Shown here: positions 12,432 to 24,156 of the stretch, in pieces
Layout of the letters: each line of letters starts with the position of its first letter
Numbering within the stretch: the stretch's first letter is position 1
DNA from: Marsupella aquatica
Lineage: Eukaryota; Marchantiophyta
Direction: 5' to 3'
DNA: 64,000 nt
Assembly: GCA_973895155.1 (NCBI GenBank)
Contig: OZ316897.1
Coordinates: 2,604,001-2,668,000, forward strand
The notes under the pieces: model-generated
Told to the model about the DNA's origin: nothing
The model's input: the letters and a program-made list of their open reading frames with translations, nothing else
Database searches by the model: none
Program-made: the position numbers and the translations under genes

Positions 12432-15139
12432 TGGTTGGGATGTGTGTTATTTAATAAAAGAGAAAGATACATTTTAGATGATGTCACATTAGAATATACA
12501 TAAGAATCATCTCACATGTAGTCTGTATTCTACTATAAAGAGAAGTATATCACTTGACAGTCCTGGTCAATCAATCCAAGAGTACACAGAAAACTTAAAA
12601 ATAATCTGACGGCTTAGGTTGATTCCCTCCATTTTCAAGTTCGTAAGCAGAATAAAGTACTTTTTGGCGGCATTGCATATTATAGATGTAGATTATGCTT
12701 GGTGCATCCCAGGATTGTAGTCAAACATTGTGTCCATCAGAGCACCAACTTCCTAATTTCTTGTTTAGTACAAGGGTGAGCCCTTGACCTTTAACATGCT
12801 ATCCAATAAAGCTGGGACACTTGTCCATGATATTATATTAGCCCTTGTTAGCCCGCACCCTTGGCTTGCACCTGTTTCATGAGCACACACGGTTCAAGAC
12901 TGCTGCGCTATTGATTCTCCCTCAAAATTTACAGTATTTCAAACTAGTTCAATACCCGTGCATTGTACAAAAGATGTTGTCACTTGTGTAAAAGATGTCA
13001 ATACATAAGAGATGTTGTTACTCAAAAGATGTTGATGTGTATTTCAAGGAAAAGATGTTGATGTGTAAAAGATGTTGTTCTGCAAATGATGTCATTGTGT
13101 AAAGGGTGTCGTCGTGGAATTTATATAGTTGATGTAAAGGCAGAAAGATTTTGTTGCATTTAGTGTTTCATTGCATAAAGGATGTCATTACGTAAAGTAG
13201 GTTAGTGAATAAAGAAGGTAGTTTCTTGGCAAGAGGTGCACTCCCAAGAAAGAGCAAAAGATGGGCAGACATCCCGGGCAGGCATTGGGGGTAGAGGTCA
13301 AGGGCAGGCACACAGTCTAGTAAGAGGCTCTATATGGGGTCCCCATAAGAAAAAGTGGCAGAAGCCTATGTAACACCATAATTAATGATTCCACTTTCAA
13401 CAAAGCACACTTTTTATATACAAAGGGACCAAACAGAGTACAAAAGAACAAACAACTTTGGGTTGTAGTACTTGGCAAATGTCACAACCAAGATGCTCTC
13501 ACGATTGACAGGAGGGAACCATGGCCTGGGAGGTGTGAGCATCCTCGTCCTCCTCCTCCCCTTTCTCCTCGCTCTTTTTCCCACTTTCTTTGTGCCTCCT
13601 CTTTGTTTTGCTTCCTTCCTAATTTGGTTTTGGCCCTGGAATTTTTAAGATGACCATTGTAAAAACTACCAGGAGTATATATTTTATGATTGCGGACCCC
13701 ACTAGAGGTCCCTTCCAAAATTCCTTGCATCACAACGTGCCACGTCAACAACAACCGCAACAAACAAGACTCATCGGTTTTGTGAATCAAACTTATAGTT
13801 TTCATTCGTGTTTGTGTCAATTTGGGTGTAAATTTCGGGACGCCGTGCCGTAAAAAGAAAAGTAAAAACATTGGAAATGCAAAGAGCAAGACGGTTAAAG
13901 CTGTCACTATGTAACCGTTTTAGTTACATTTCCAATTTTAAAACTTAAATTCAAAGATTTATAAAAAATATTTTTCATATAATAAATAATGACTAATAAA
14001 TAACTTGATAACTTCTTTGTTGAACCGCAACTCCCGGTATGTAAGGACCTCTCGTATTGTATGGCCATTAATGCTGGGAAGAGCACATCGAAACCCAGGA
14101 TCGGGGAGGAGGAATGGCTGGAATCTTGAAAGTTCATCTAATTTTATACTCAAAACTATTTACTCATTCTCAAAACAAAAAATACCCAGTCGTAGATCTC
14201 ATTGAGATCTTTCTGTTGCACCCTAGATCGCCTTCTAACATGGATGAATAAGATTTCTAGAGGCATTACAAAATGGACGGCAAAGATCATAAAATCAACA
14301 AAATCAACGGCTAGGAGGCCTTGGATTTGTTTAATTTTTCATTTGAAAAATATTAACCTATTTGCAAAACGGACAGAACCCATCCATAGATCTACTTGAG
14401 ATCTTTCTTTTGAGCCATAGATTGGCCATTATGATGGACGGACGAGATTTTCGGAGATAAGAAATGGAGATGGCTCAGATCGACTCTTCCCCCTGATTTT
14501 ATTAGCCGAGGGGTCCACGAACTAATTAAAAAAATAAATTCAATCTGATTAACAACATAGTTTTGATATACTTTTTGAATGACTTTAAATTGGAAAGCGT
14601 TAGAAGGACATGCCATATTAAGAGCAGGTGAGGTTCCTTCCCAATTTGTATGCAATTGATTTTTCTGGAGAGTATGCTAGCCAATGGCTGGAGGTGGTCT
14701 TAGCCTGAGACAAAAGGTTGGACCCACTCACTCCCTATGACCACCACCTTGCTAACTGTGTTCCCCCACTACTATATTTGGCAGGACAATCCAACAAGGT
14801 ACATCCCAACCCAAAATGTCTGGTGCCAATGGGTCACAAAGAAGATTAATCCCCAGGGGAAGGCAAAACAATCTGTTGGAGCAGGAAAGAAAACTTCATG
14901 CAAAACAGAACAATATGGTGGGCTATGAAAGAAAGTAGGCCGAAAAGAAGCACTTTTGGGTATAGCCAGGTACAGATGTACCAAAATAATATATGTATTA
15001 ATTAATTTTTATTACTATCTGGTATAATCTATCCTCAAAGCTACATCGCCTCTCTCCCTAAGACAGTAGGCCCCTCTTTGGGCACCCCCATTGGAGACAA
15101 CAACAACAACAATGATTAGGTTTCTCTTTTCAAGTTAAC
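12432..15139. other. No gene; diverged duplication near 14.2-14.5 kb
   Basis: No supported gene. Two related blocks at about 14,185-14,290 and 14,380-14,475 share 'tagatct..ttgagatctttct', a 'tagat.g.c' core and a 'gatggacg'-like stretch. The pyrimidine-rich patch at 13,535-13,620 gives frames of low complexity on both strands, judged non-coding. Confidence 0.5.
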
Positions 15140-15140
15140 A

Positions 15141-15290
15141 TACCATAGAAATATAGAATGCCTTGGACGTGTTCACCTTGTGAACCTGGCCAATACCATA
15201 TGTAGCGTACCATAGAATGCCTTGGACGTGTGAACCTGGCCAATATATATGTAGCGTACCATAGAAAGCCTTTGGACGTGTTCGCCTTGT
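15141..15290. repeat. Three-copy tandem repeat, about 50-67 bp
   Basis: Copies start at about 15,141, 15,208 and 15,257 with 'taccatagaa', followed by 'gcct(t)tggacgtg' and 'gaacctggccaata' or a decayed version. It lies just upstream of the glutathione reductase 5' flank. Confidence 0.8.
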
Positions 15291-15492
15291 GTCCCTGTGA
15301 GAGTGCCACCCTCCCACTTTGCATTGTGCGAAAGTGCGGGCGAGCCACCCTCTGTTACTGTCTCCCATTCTCCCACGTTTCAGCGCAGCCCTCAACCTCA
15401 ACGTACAACAGAGGCAAGAGCCTCCAGCAGAGTTCTTCACGAGGAAACCTGCCCCTCCGTTTCTCGTCGTCCATCTCGCAGGCAGCCCCTCC

Positions 15493-15531
15493 CATTCAAT
15501 TCAATTCAATTCAATTCAGTTCAATTCAATT
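15493..15531. repeat. (TTCAA)n microsatellite
   Basis: Seven to eight TTCAA units with one substitution (CAGTTCAA) lie about 570 bp upstream of the glutathione reductase ATG, in its promoter or 5' leader. Confidence 0.9.
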
Positions 15532-16100
15532 GAGGGAGTGGGTTGTGAGAGAGCGAGCGTCATTTCCCGGAAGCCGTCGAGGATTGCATTCATTTGTAGA
15601 ACATTGGACGGGCCCAGCGATTGAGCAGTGGCGGAAAAGTGGAAAAGTGGGAAAGTGGGAAAGAGGATTACGTGGGAGGGCTGATTCTCGTAAGGTGGAC
15701 CCTGTTGAGACTGCTTGATGAATGTCGGCTTCAGTGGGTAGCGGGGGGATTGATCCGGCAACAGAGGTGGTGTGAGGAGTAGCTCGTCGGTCGACTGTCA
15801 GCCTGCAGCGTTTCTGAACAGGGTGGTGGAGGGATCGGGAGAGAAACAGAGACGGGTTGAGGAAGGAAAGGGCAGCGTGGGCATCAGGCGTTCTTACTGC
15901 TGTCGTGATCTGCCGAGAGAACAGCGGAGCGGTCTCTGCCATTTTTGTTGCGGGGAAGGGAGGCGACAAGCTCGGAGAGACAGGCAGCACTCGTCGTGGA
16001 TAGGGCGCTTTGTTTCGGGTGGGTAGAGGCGCGAAGTAGATAACATTTGTATTGAATTGAAGTTAATTGTGGGGAGGGGGAGGGGAGGGAGAGAGATAAC

Positions 16101-17582
16101 ATGGCTGAGGGGACGAAGAATGGAGGAGAGGCGGCACCCAGCTCGAGCCACGGGTATGAGTACGATCTATTCGTGATCGGAGGGGGCAGTGGAGGCGTGC
16201 GGGCGTCGCGGATGTCGGCTAGCTATGGGGCAAAGGTGGCGCTGGTTGAGCTCCCGTTCAACCCGGTGAGCTCAGACACACAGGGGGGCCTGGGAGGCAC
16301 CTGTGTGCTGCGGGGCTGCGTGCCGAAGAAAATCCTCGTGTATGGGTCCGAATTCAGCCACATGTTCGAGGACTCCAAGGGCTACGGATGGGAAGTTTCC
16401 GGCGATATCAAATTCAATTGGAAGAAGCTCCTCGAGAACAAGACAAGGGAGATCACGAGGCTGAATGGAGTTTACAAAAAAATGCTCCTGGCTGCCAAGG
16501 TGGACCTGTTCGAGGGCCGGGGGAGCCTTGTCAACCGCCATACTGTGGAGGTTGAGCAACCAGATGGCACGAAGAGGACGTTCACGACGAAGCATGTGCT
16601 CATCGCCACTGGAGGGAGGGCAGTGCCATTGAACATTCCAGGGAAGGAGTTGGCGATAACGTCAGACGAGGCTCTGAGCTTGGATGAGTTTCCCAAGAGG
16701 GTGGTGATCGTTGGTGGGGGTTACATTGCAGTGGAGTTTGCAGGCATATACCATGGCATGGGAGCTGAGGTGCACTTGTTCTACCGGAAGGATTTGCCAC
16801 TCACTGGGTTTGACAGGGAGTTGCAACAGATTGTGGCAAGGAACCTGGAGGGAAGGGGGATCAAGCTCCACTCCAATGCTAACATAACGAAGCTTGAAAA
16901 GCACTATTTGGGTATTAGAGCAGAGTCTGACAAAAATGAGGAATTTTTTGTGGATGCTGTGTTGATGGCCACAGGCCGGAAGTGTAACACCAAGGGGCTT
17001 AATCTTGAGGCTGCTGGTGTGGAGCTCAATCCCAAGGGGGCTGTGGTAGTGAATGAATACTCCCAAACTACAGTAGCCAACATCTGGGCTGTGGGTGATG
17101 TGACCGACAGGATCAATCTCACTCCAGTGGCTTTGATGGAGGGCACTGCATTTGCAAAGACAGTATTCGCTGAGAAACCCACCAAGCCTGATTACATCAA
17201 CGTGGCTTCTGCGGTGTTTTGTCAACCTACCCTTTCTGTTGTTGGATTGTCAGAGGAGGAGGCAATCAACAGCGCTAAGAATGATATTCTGGTGTTCACT
17301 TCGTCTTTCAACCCTATGAAGAACACGGTATCAGGGCGGCAGGAGAAGACTTTCATTAAGCTTATTGTAGACGCAGTGTCAGACAAGGTTTTGGGAGCGG
17401 GAATGTGTGGTCCAGATGCTGCAGAGATAATCCAAGGCGTGGCCATCGCTTTGAAATGTGGGGCAACGAAAGCACAGTTTGATGCAACCGTGGGTATCCA
17501 TCCAACAACGGCTGAAGAGCTCGTTACAATGCGCAGTGCCACTAGGCGTGTGACATCACAGGGTGAAGTGAAAGAACCCTGA
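16101..17582 (+). CDS. GR: Glutathione reductase, cytosolic type, intronless
   Basis: 493 residues. Reduces glutathione disulfide with NADPH and FAD in the ascorbate-glutathione cycle. FAD motif GGGSGGVRA lies near residues 27-35. The redox-active disulfide is C68/C73 in [13 protein letters not shown]. The NADPH fold GGGYIAVE is near 205-212. The catalytic dyad is in GIHPTTAEE (His467, then Glu). The length is typical and there is no N-terminal transit peptide. The start codon is the first ATG, closely followed by the conserved YDLFVIGGG. The segment after the NADPH fold ([14 protein letters not shown], then [12 protein letters not shown]) is of the cytosolic plant kind. One oddity is Thr235 where relatives have Arg in 'LRGFD'; that Arg helps bind the NADPH 2'-phosphate. 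The C-terminus (VKEP) shows no clear peroxisomal tripeptide. The intact frame without introns is unusual for plant GR genes. Confidence 0.97.
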   Translation: MAEGTKNGGEAAPSSSHGYEYDLFVIGGGSGGVRASRMSASYGAKVALVELPFNPVSSDTQGGLGGTCVLRGCVPKKILVYGSEFSHMFEDSKGYGWEVSGDIKFNWKKLLENKTREITRLNGVYKKMLLAAKVDLFEGRGSLVNRHTVEVEQPDGTKRTFTTKHVLIATGGRAVPLNIPGKELAITSDEALSLDEFPKRVVIVGGGYIAVEFAGIYHGMGAEVHLFYRKDLPLTGFDRELQQIVARNLEGRGIKLHSNANITKLEKHYLGIRAESDKNEEFFVDAVLMATGRKCNTKGLNLEAAGVELNPKGAVVVNEYSQTTVANIWAVGDVTDRINLTPVALMEGTAFAKTVFAEKPTKPDYINVASAVFCQPTLSVVGLSEEEAINSAKNDILVFTSSFNPMKNTVSGRQEKTFIKLIVDAVSDKVLGAGMCGPDAAEIIQGVAIALKCGATKAQFDATVGIHPTTAEELVTMRSATRRVTSQGEVKEP

Positions 17583-20235
17583 ACATGCTGCTTGTTATCA
17601 GTCTTGACGTTGGAGGCTCTAGAAGTGCAATTTTGCACCAACTTGTAGAGGTAGTAGTTGCTGCAACCTTGAAAGTCCGTCGAGTGCTGTGGATTTTCGA
17701 GTTTTAATTCTTGTGTCGATGGGGACAAACTCTGGAAAACATTGATCTAGTCAAAAAGTAGTTCTGGAGTGGAACGTGAGGCAAGGTCGAGGGCTCCTTC
17801 AGTAACCTAGTGTGCGCAGGAGTGGTTTTATCTAAGAACCATGTCAAAATTGATTTCATTTCGGAAGATATATTGTTGATGAGTACCATTTGTGACTCCT
17901 GTAAATTTTACAAGCAATTTGACATATCTTCCAACTCAGTCTATTCGCTTAGGGCATAGATAGGCTGCTTCATTTGAAAGTTCGTGCACCGCAGAACGGG
18001 ATACTAAATGCTGCAGATGAAAAGCTTTTCCACTTCTATATCAAAATAGTACGTGGAACAACACTATATCCCAGTTATTGTTTAAGAATTTTTTCCGGAA
18101 TGGGGTATCCTTGAACCTATTCTACATTCGTTGGTAAAGGCCTCATAAGCCGATGTTCCGTCCTGGTGTGCGATTTCTGTCAGTGTCTGTGCGAGATTTT
18201 AAAGATAGTGTCACGGCCAACAACAAATTTCAAAGTAGTGTCTTATGCACCTGGTCGATCACTGAAGGTGCAGTGTATAATCCGAATGGAAGCGTAGACA
18301 AAAAAGTTCTGGAAGGAAGATGTGATCAAGGGGCTTCAAGACGACTAGGAGTACCATCCAACGATACTACTGTAGGTGACTTGCCAAGACCCTCGACAGG
18401 GCTGGGTAAAATTGAAGAACCCAATGCTTCGCTTGGAGCTAGGTTTTTGACAACACAATTTGCAGGAGCATGACAAGTGTCTGGTGCTTCTAGCTGCTTT
18501 CTAATTTCTTAAGATGCAAGCAAGAGCTCCGCGTCTATCAGATAACCCGGCCGTTGTCGTGTGTGAGCCTTTTAGGGTGGAATGGGTGCTTTCATAAGGT
18601 GCTGACCTTTGTTACAACTTGATAGGGTTTGATTGGTTTTGTCCTCATTAGAATGTTATCCATTTGTCTTAACATTTGAATTACTGCATAGCAACTGAGT
18701 CTTCATTGAGTGAGTTCAGAAGGTATGCCGGGACCAGTGTGTGGGGTTCGACAGTCGTTCTGGGCTATGGATCATTTAAAACCCCAACCAGAGTGCACAC
18801 TCGTTTCTTCCATCTTTATTGCTCCACCGTATTCTTGTCTTTCTTGTGTTGCTCTGTTTCTCTTTGACTTCGACCATCCAAATGGGAACTGACTATTTTC
18901 TTTCCGTCCATAGGTCGTTGTGGGAATTGGAGGCCAAGTACTCTATAGGCGTTTTACATGTTGCCGCATATGAGACGATGTTGTTGTGGCTGTTGGAGGT
19001 GAGGGTTTCTCCTGTTAGGCGTTCCCCGCTGACTGTTTTCATTAGCAATCGATTTATGGAGAGGACAAATTCGATGTACATCCTTCGAATTTGGATAGAG
19101 TACGTACATGGATGGAACTCTTCATGACATACTGGTTGCTCTTACCAAAGTGTTCGTGAACTGAATTATCTGTAGATCTTTCTGGTACCAACGATGACAT
19201 GTTTTCGTTAGGTAGATCTTGTCAAGAAAGCCAGTATGAAATTTTTCTAAGCGAATCGTACTGAAAGGATCGTTTCATTCTTCACAGAGCCCTACAGTAG
19301 TTATCTTTTCTCTGTCAAAATTAGACATGTCAAGTTTATGGCTTTTTGGACCATTTCCCACAAAGGCCACTCTATGCAGGTCGTGTTGTTGTGTGCACCT
19401 GCTTGGGGAAATGGCCAGTACACTGGTGGTAGATTGTTGATAGATGAGTGGCTTTCAGGATGCTAAAATTGTGGTGTGGGACAGGTTTCACACTGACATG
19501 ATCATGAGAATCCACAGTGCCTCCACGACCCTGTTATAAATTGTTCGTTGACGTATTACCCTGCTAATGTACTTCCTGGGAGCCAGGGATTGAATTAGAA
19601 CTCGCATCGCATTTTAGATGCAACTCATTGATTGATGGTAGAATATATGGCCCCAGGCTATCAACCATGTATTGGAGGATCAAGAAAGAAAGTCATGTGT
19701 TGAGGTGTAATGAATTAGGATTCCCCTTTAGATTAGTCCCAGATCAACAATATGTCTGAGATATGACCCTTTGCCGAAATTTAGATGAAAAGCAGTCCAT
19801 CTAAGTGCTACTCATGAAGAGAGGTTACATTTCAGTAATTCACAAGTGGGCCAGAGCCCCTTGTTAGATTTTCTGTAACTTAAGACGATGAATCACAAGT
19901 AAAACTTACAAGATGAATCTACTTGTGTCCTACCAGTGCAGTATTTTGCTCCTATCCATCTAGGGCGGGGCTAATGTATTTATGTGTCACAGACACTCGT
20001 AGTAGTTGTAGAACTTATTTGAAGAAAACAATGATATAAACCTGAGGTTTTTCTCGTGGGCTTGTATTATGTGTCACATACGCTTGTATTAGAAGTAAAA
20101 TTTATGAAAAGTTCTATGACCAATGCTGTGTGATCACAATAAACAGAACAATACTATTTGTGACAACACTCTCCATACTAATGTTTGGGCCATTGTTTGG
20201 GACCCATCACAATACAATACCAACTGAAGTGCAAA
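17583..20235. other. GR 3' flank and intergenic DNA; no further gene recognised
   Basis: Downstream sequence probably includes the GR 3' UTR. Open frames at 18,153-18,473 (106 codons) and 18,819-19,127 (102 codons) have no recognisable domain, and I do not support them as genes. Confidence 0.5.
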
Positions 20236-20239
20236 ATGC

Positions 20240-20545
20240 ACAATGACTTCTTCCATGCAAAAGTACCCTACTCCCATGTGTCAGTACATTGCACAAAGAC
20301 TGTTTTCCATGAAATAGTAATCCGATGCGTCAGTACATTGCATGAAGACTACTTCCATGAAAAAGTACAGTACTCACATCTGTCAATACTTTGCACACAA
20401 CTCTTCCATTCAATACAAAGACTTCTTCGATGAAACTATACTACCATGTGTCAGTATTTTGATTTTACCCATGTACTCTATTGGCAAAGACTTCTTCCAT
20501 GAAACAATACTACCATGTGTCAGTATTTTGATTGTACCCCATGTA
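20240..20545. repeat. Diverged tandem repeat, about 50-65 bp, five to six copies
   Basis: Each unit carries 'gacttcttccatgaaa', a short A/T-rich step with 'tact', then 'catgtgtcagta' and 'ttgca' or 'ttgattgtacc'. Copies are diverged. The array stops about 90 bp short of the copia insertion. Confidence 0.8.
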
Positions 20546-20637
20546 GGCCATTGACAATATGGATGCACATTAATGCATAACTGTTACAATCCAATATATA
20601 ACCAATAAGGACTTTACAAGACGTCGGGGGCGCTTGG

Positions 20638-20981
20638 TGTTGAGTATAGACGACATTCGTAACAGCAAGCCCATGAACCATCCAATGCACAATAGTCGAC
20701 ACAGAAAGATACATGGTTCACCTCCACATGAGGCTACGTCCACGGGAACACACAAGAGCTTTACTGCACTCTAGACCGACCGGCCATACCAAACATCCAC
20801 AGCACAAGCTCTCCCTATCTCTCAACTAGCTCCGTAACAATGAGCCTAAGTTCCACCAGGGTCTGGCATTAGCCCTGGCTATATGCACACCAGCACTACC
20901 GCTAACATTAGCTAAGTCCTAACCCGAGTTAGACTAACTGTGGTTAGCTCATGAGTCACAAGACTAGAGCAATATCTAACA
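20638..20981 (-). repeat. 3' LTR of minus-strand copia
   Basis: 344 bp, beginning TGTTGAG and ending CTAACA on the plus strand. Same length and clearly homologous to the LTR at 39,929-40,272 in the opposite orientation. Confidence 0.95.
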
Positions 20982-20992
20982 AACTCCCCCTT
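20982..20992 (-). other. Polypurine tract of copia
   Basis: On the minus strand the sequence AAGGGGGAGTT lies immediately before the 3' LTR. This is the usual plus-strand priming site for copia reverse transcription. Confidence 0.85.
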
Positions 20993-21362
20993 GACTCTTG
21001 TCTTGGGGATTGGACTAATTGCTACCATATGGAATCCTCAGTGGGAAGTTCTAGACAATCACCAAACCAGGTCTCCCCCTAAAAACCACAAGGGTTAACT
21101 AAGGGTTAACTAGAACTAAGCCGTAGCCAAACAGGAATGAGTAATCCATATACAAATAATCACACATTGCTAAATGACTCTACTTGCACTACAACTGCAA
21201 AACTTGCAAAGTAACACGGTGTCTTGAGAAACTCTCCAAAAGAATCACTTTGGTAAAGGCATTAGCGGATTGAGCTTTCCATCAATCTTGACTAGCTCAA
21301 AAGTTTTATTAGACACTGCTTGTCTGATAAAATGATACCTGATATCAATGTGCTTCACCCTG

Positions 21363-23880
21363 CTATCCATCACCTGGAGCAGCCAAGTGAAGATCACTCT
21401 GACTATCATAGTTTAGAGTCATTTTGCCATGCTCTAAACCCATCTCTGCGATCAACTTATCCAACCAAATTGCTTCCTTTGTTGTTGCTGCTGCTGCAAC
21501 ATACTCTGCTTCTGTAGTAGACTGAGATATACACTTTTGCAAGGTAGATTTCCAACTGATACATCCTTTTCCAAGAGTTAAAAAAAACCCAATTTTAGAC
21601 CTCCTTGTATCCAGACATCCTCCATAGTCAGAATCTACATAGCCAACTAACGTTCTATCTGAACTGTTATCAAATAGTAATCCATAGTCTTGTGTACCCT
21701 TGAGATACCTGATAATCCATTTCACAGCTTCCCAATGTACCTTCCTTGGATTTGACATGAATCTGCTAACCTTGCCCATCGCTAGGGCCAAGTCAGGCCT
21801 AATACAAGTCATCAAATACATCAGACTGCCTACTGCCTTCTCATAAAGAATCTTAGCCATCAAACTTTTCTCCATAGCATCCGTAGGAGAGAAAGCCGAT
21901 GATAACTTGAAATGTGAAGCTAAAGGAATACTCACTGGCTTACAGTTCTCCATGTTGAATCGTGCAAGTACTTTCCTCGCATAGTGGCCTTGACTCAAGC
22001 ACAACTGTCCAGTCTTAGAGTTCCTAAAAATCTCCATCCCTAAGATCCTCTTGGCCTTACCAAGATCCTTCATCCTAAATTCGGCACTCAATTTCGCCTT
22101 GAGACTGTCAACCTCAGATTGATCTTTAGCCATAATTAGCATGTCATCCACATAGATCACCAGAATGATGAAACCAAATACATCATTCTTGACTGATTTC
22201 GTATACACACAAGGATCATACACCATCCTTGTAAAACCTTGAGCAAGCATAAAATCATCAAATCGCTTGTTCCACTATCTGGGAGACTGCTTCAATCCAT
22301 ACAAGGATTTGAGCAATCTGCAAACTAAGTTATCTTGGCCCTTCTTCATAAAGCCTAGTGGCTGCCTCATGAAGATCAACTCTTCCAAGTTGCCATAGAG
22401 AAAAACAGTAACAACATCCATCTGATCTATCACCAGACCAAAAAACATAACAAGCTGACACAAGATCCGAATTGTGGAATACTTAGCCATCGGTGAAAAG
22501 ACCTCATTGTAATCCACTCCTTTCTCTTGAGTGAATCCTTTGGCAACAAGCCTTGCCTTGTACATCTTATCTCCACCCTCTGAAGGATTGTCCTTCAACT
22601 TGTAAGTCCACTTGTTGTCCACCATTTGCTGACCTCTTGGAAGCTCCACCAGCTCCCATGTCTTATTATCACTCAAAGATTGCAACTCCCTCTGCATTGC
22701 TGCATTCCACTCATGCTTCTGCTCTGAAGCACAAGCCTCATTGTATGAAGAAGGTTCTTCTTCTTCCAAGATCAAAGCCATGTCATCATCATCAGGTGCA
22801 ATGTCAATATCATCTAGCTGAGATGAGTCTGCCCATTGACCATACCTGGTAGGAGCTCTAGTAGAACGATTGGAAGTTCTTCTAGTAGATGACTTAGGCT
22901 GATCTGCTGCTGCTGCTGGTTGAATTTGAGGTACCCCAGCAACAATCTGCTCCTCTTGTTCCATCACAGGAACCAGCTCCAAGCTCGAAGCTTCTCTATC
23001 TCTCTTGTCATGAACACCATCATGACTAATCTCCCCCTCAACCCGGTCCGAGATGGGAGATTTCCCCTTGTCAATATGGGAGTCCTGAGAACTCTCCCCC
23101 TCCTTTGATGATCTGGATTAATTAAAGGACACATCTCTACTAACAATTAGCTTACAGGTTACTGGATCCCATAACCTATAACCCTTCACACCTTTTTGAT
23201 AGCCAAGGAAAATGCACTTCTTCGACTTGGACTCCAGCTTGGATCGAAGTTGGGAAGATGTAAGCACATAAGCATCACATCCAAAAATCCTCAGATGTGA
23301 GTAATCTGTTGGACGCCCGTACCTCATTTCAAATGGCATCTTGAATCCAATAGAACTGGATGGAGAAAAATTTACCAAATAAGGTGCAGTGTTGATAGCT
23401 TCAGCCCAAAACTCATGTGGTAAGCATGATTGACTCAACATAATCCTCGAGCGGTCCAATAGTGTTCGGTTGAGTCTCTCAGAAACACCATTCTGCTGAG
23501 GAGTATAACTTGTTGTGAGATGGCGGGTAATCCCCTGCTCCTTACAATATGTTCCAAATTCCTTGGAACTGTATTCACCGCCGTTATCCGATCGAAGATA
23601 TCCCACCTTGTTACCAGTCTGATTCTCAACTTGGGCTTTCCATTCCTTAAAAGTGGCAAAAACATCAGACTTACTGTGTAGAAAGTAGATCCACACATAC
23701 CTTGAGTAATCGTCTTGTGACATAGTAAAACCATCCAGAATGTGAGGGAGTAGGGGCTGGACCCCACACATCACTATGTACATACTCAAGTACCTCCTTG
23801 CTGGTGAGTTCCAACTCCGAAAGGTTTCCTGTGCTGCTTCCCAAGCACACAGTGCTCACAAAATTTCAACTTACAAGACT
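21363..23880 (-). pseudogene. Copia pol remnant: integrase, reverse transcriptase, RNase H
   Basis: In 5'-3' order on the minus strand. First the GAG-pre-integrase CCHC end (FCEHC) and integrase beginning YVHSDVWGPAP, around 23,118-23,880. Then the RT N-terminal half at 22,275-22,982 (KARLVAKGFTQ, VDYNEVFSPMAKYSTIR). Then the RT C-terminal half and RNase H at 21,363-22,250, with the YVDD catalytic box and [11 protein letters not shown] stop interrupts RT after QSPR (between 22,250 and 22,275), and frameshifts lie between integrase and RT. The stop after QSPR is also present in the plus-strand copy. Confidence 0.93.
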
Positions 23881-23906
23881 GCAAATTAGAAAGTACACAG
23901 GAACAC

Positions 23907-24151
23907 ACGTCCACGGGAACACACAAGAGCTTTACTGTACTCTAGACCGACCGGCCATACCAAGCATCCACAGCACAAGCTCTCCCTATCTCTCAACTAG
24001 CTCCGTAACAATGAGCCTAAGTTCCACTAGGGTCTGGCATCAGCCCTGGCTATATGCACACCAGCACTACGCTAACATTAGCTAAATCCTAACCCGAGTT
24101 AGACTAACTATGGTTAGCTCATGAGTCACAAGACTAGAGCAATATCTAACA
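23907..24151 (-). repeat. Truncated 5' LTR of minus-strand copia
   Basis: 245 bp of LTR, complete at its outer end (CTAACA then CTTGG) but cut at its inner end. The junction with pol carries a short filler, 'gtgttcctgtgt' on the element strand, that partly copies LTR sequence. Confidence 0.93.
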
Positions 24152-24156
24152 CTTGG

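Larger units (their letters stand above)
20638..24151 (-). mobile_element. Ty1/copia LTR retrotransposon, internally deleted
   Basis: The element reads on the minus strand. Its 3' LTR is 20,638-20,981 (344 bp, TG...CA) and its 5' LTR remnant is 23,907-24,151. The flanks carry an exact 5-bp target duplication, CTTGG, at 20,633-20,637 and 24,152-24,156, so both ends come from one insertion. A polypurine tract abuts the 3' LTR. The end of the 5' LTR, the primer binding site, gag, protease and the start of integrase are missing: LTR sequence joins directly to the GAG-pre-integrase region. The second copy (39,929 onward) shows that about 3.3 kb was lost. The element is non-autonomous and decayed. 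Confidence 0.95.

Noticed and set aside
13482-13907. 141-codon minus-strand frame with a basic, Gly/Arg-rich end
   Set aside because: The end is a translation of a pyrimidine-rich low-complexity patch, and no family is recognised.
15230-15990. Open frames of 154-162 codons upstream of glutathione reductase
   Set aside because: They lie on both strands of the GC-richer promoter/leader region, have no recognisable motif, and fit chance openness.
18153-18473. 106-codon frame downstream of glutathione reductase
   Set aside because: No recognisable domain. It lies in the probable 3' flank and could be chance.
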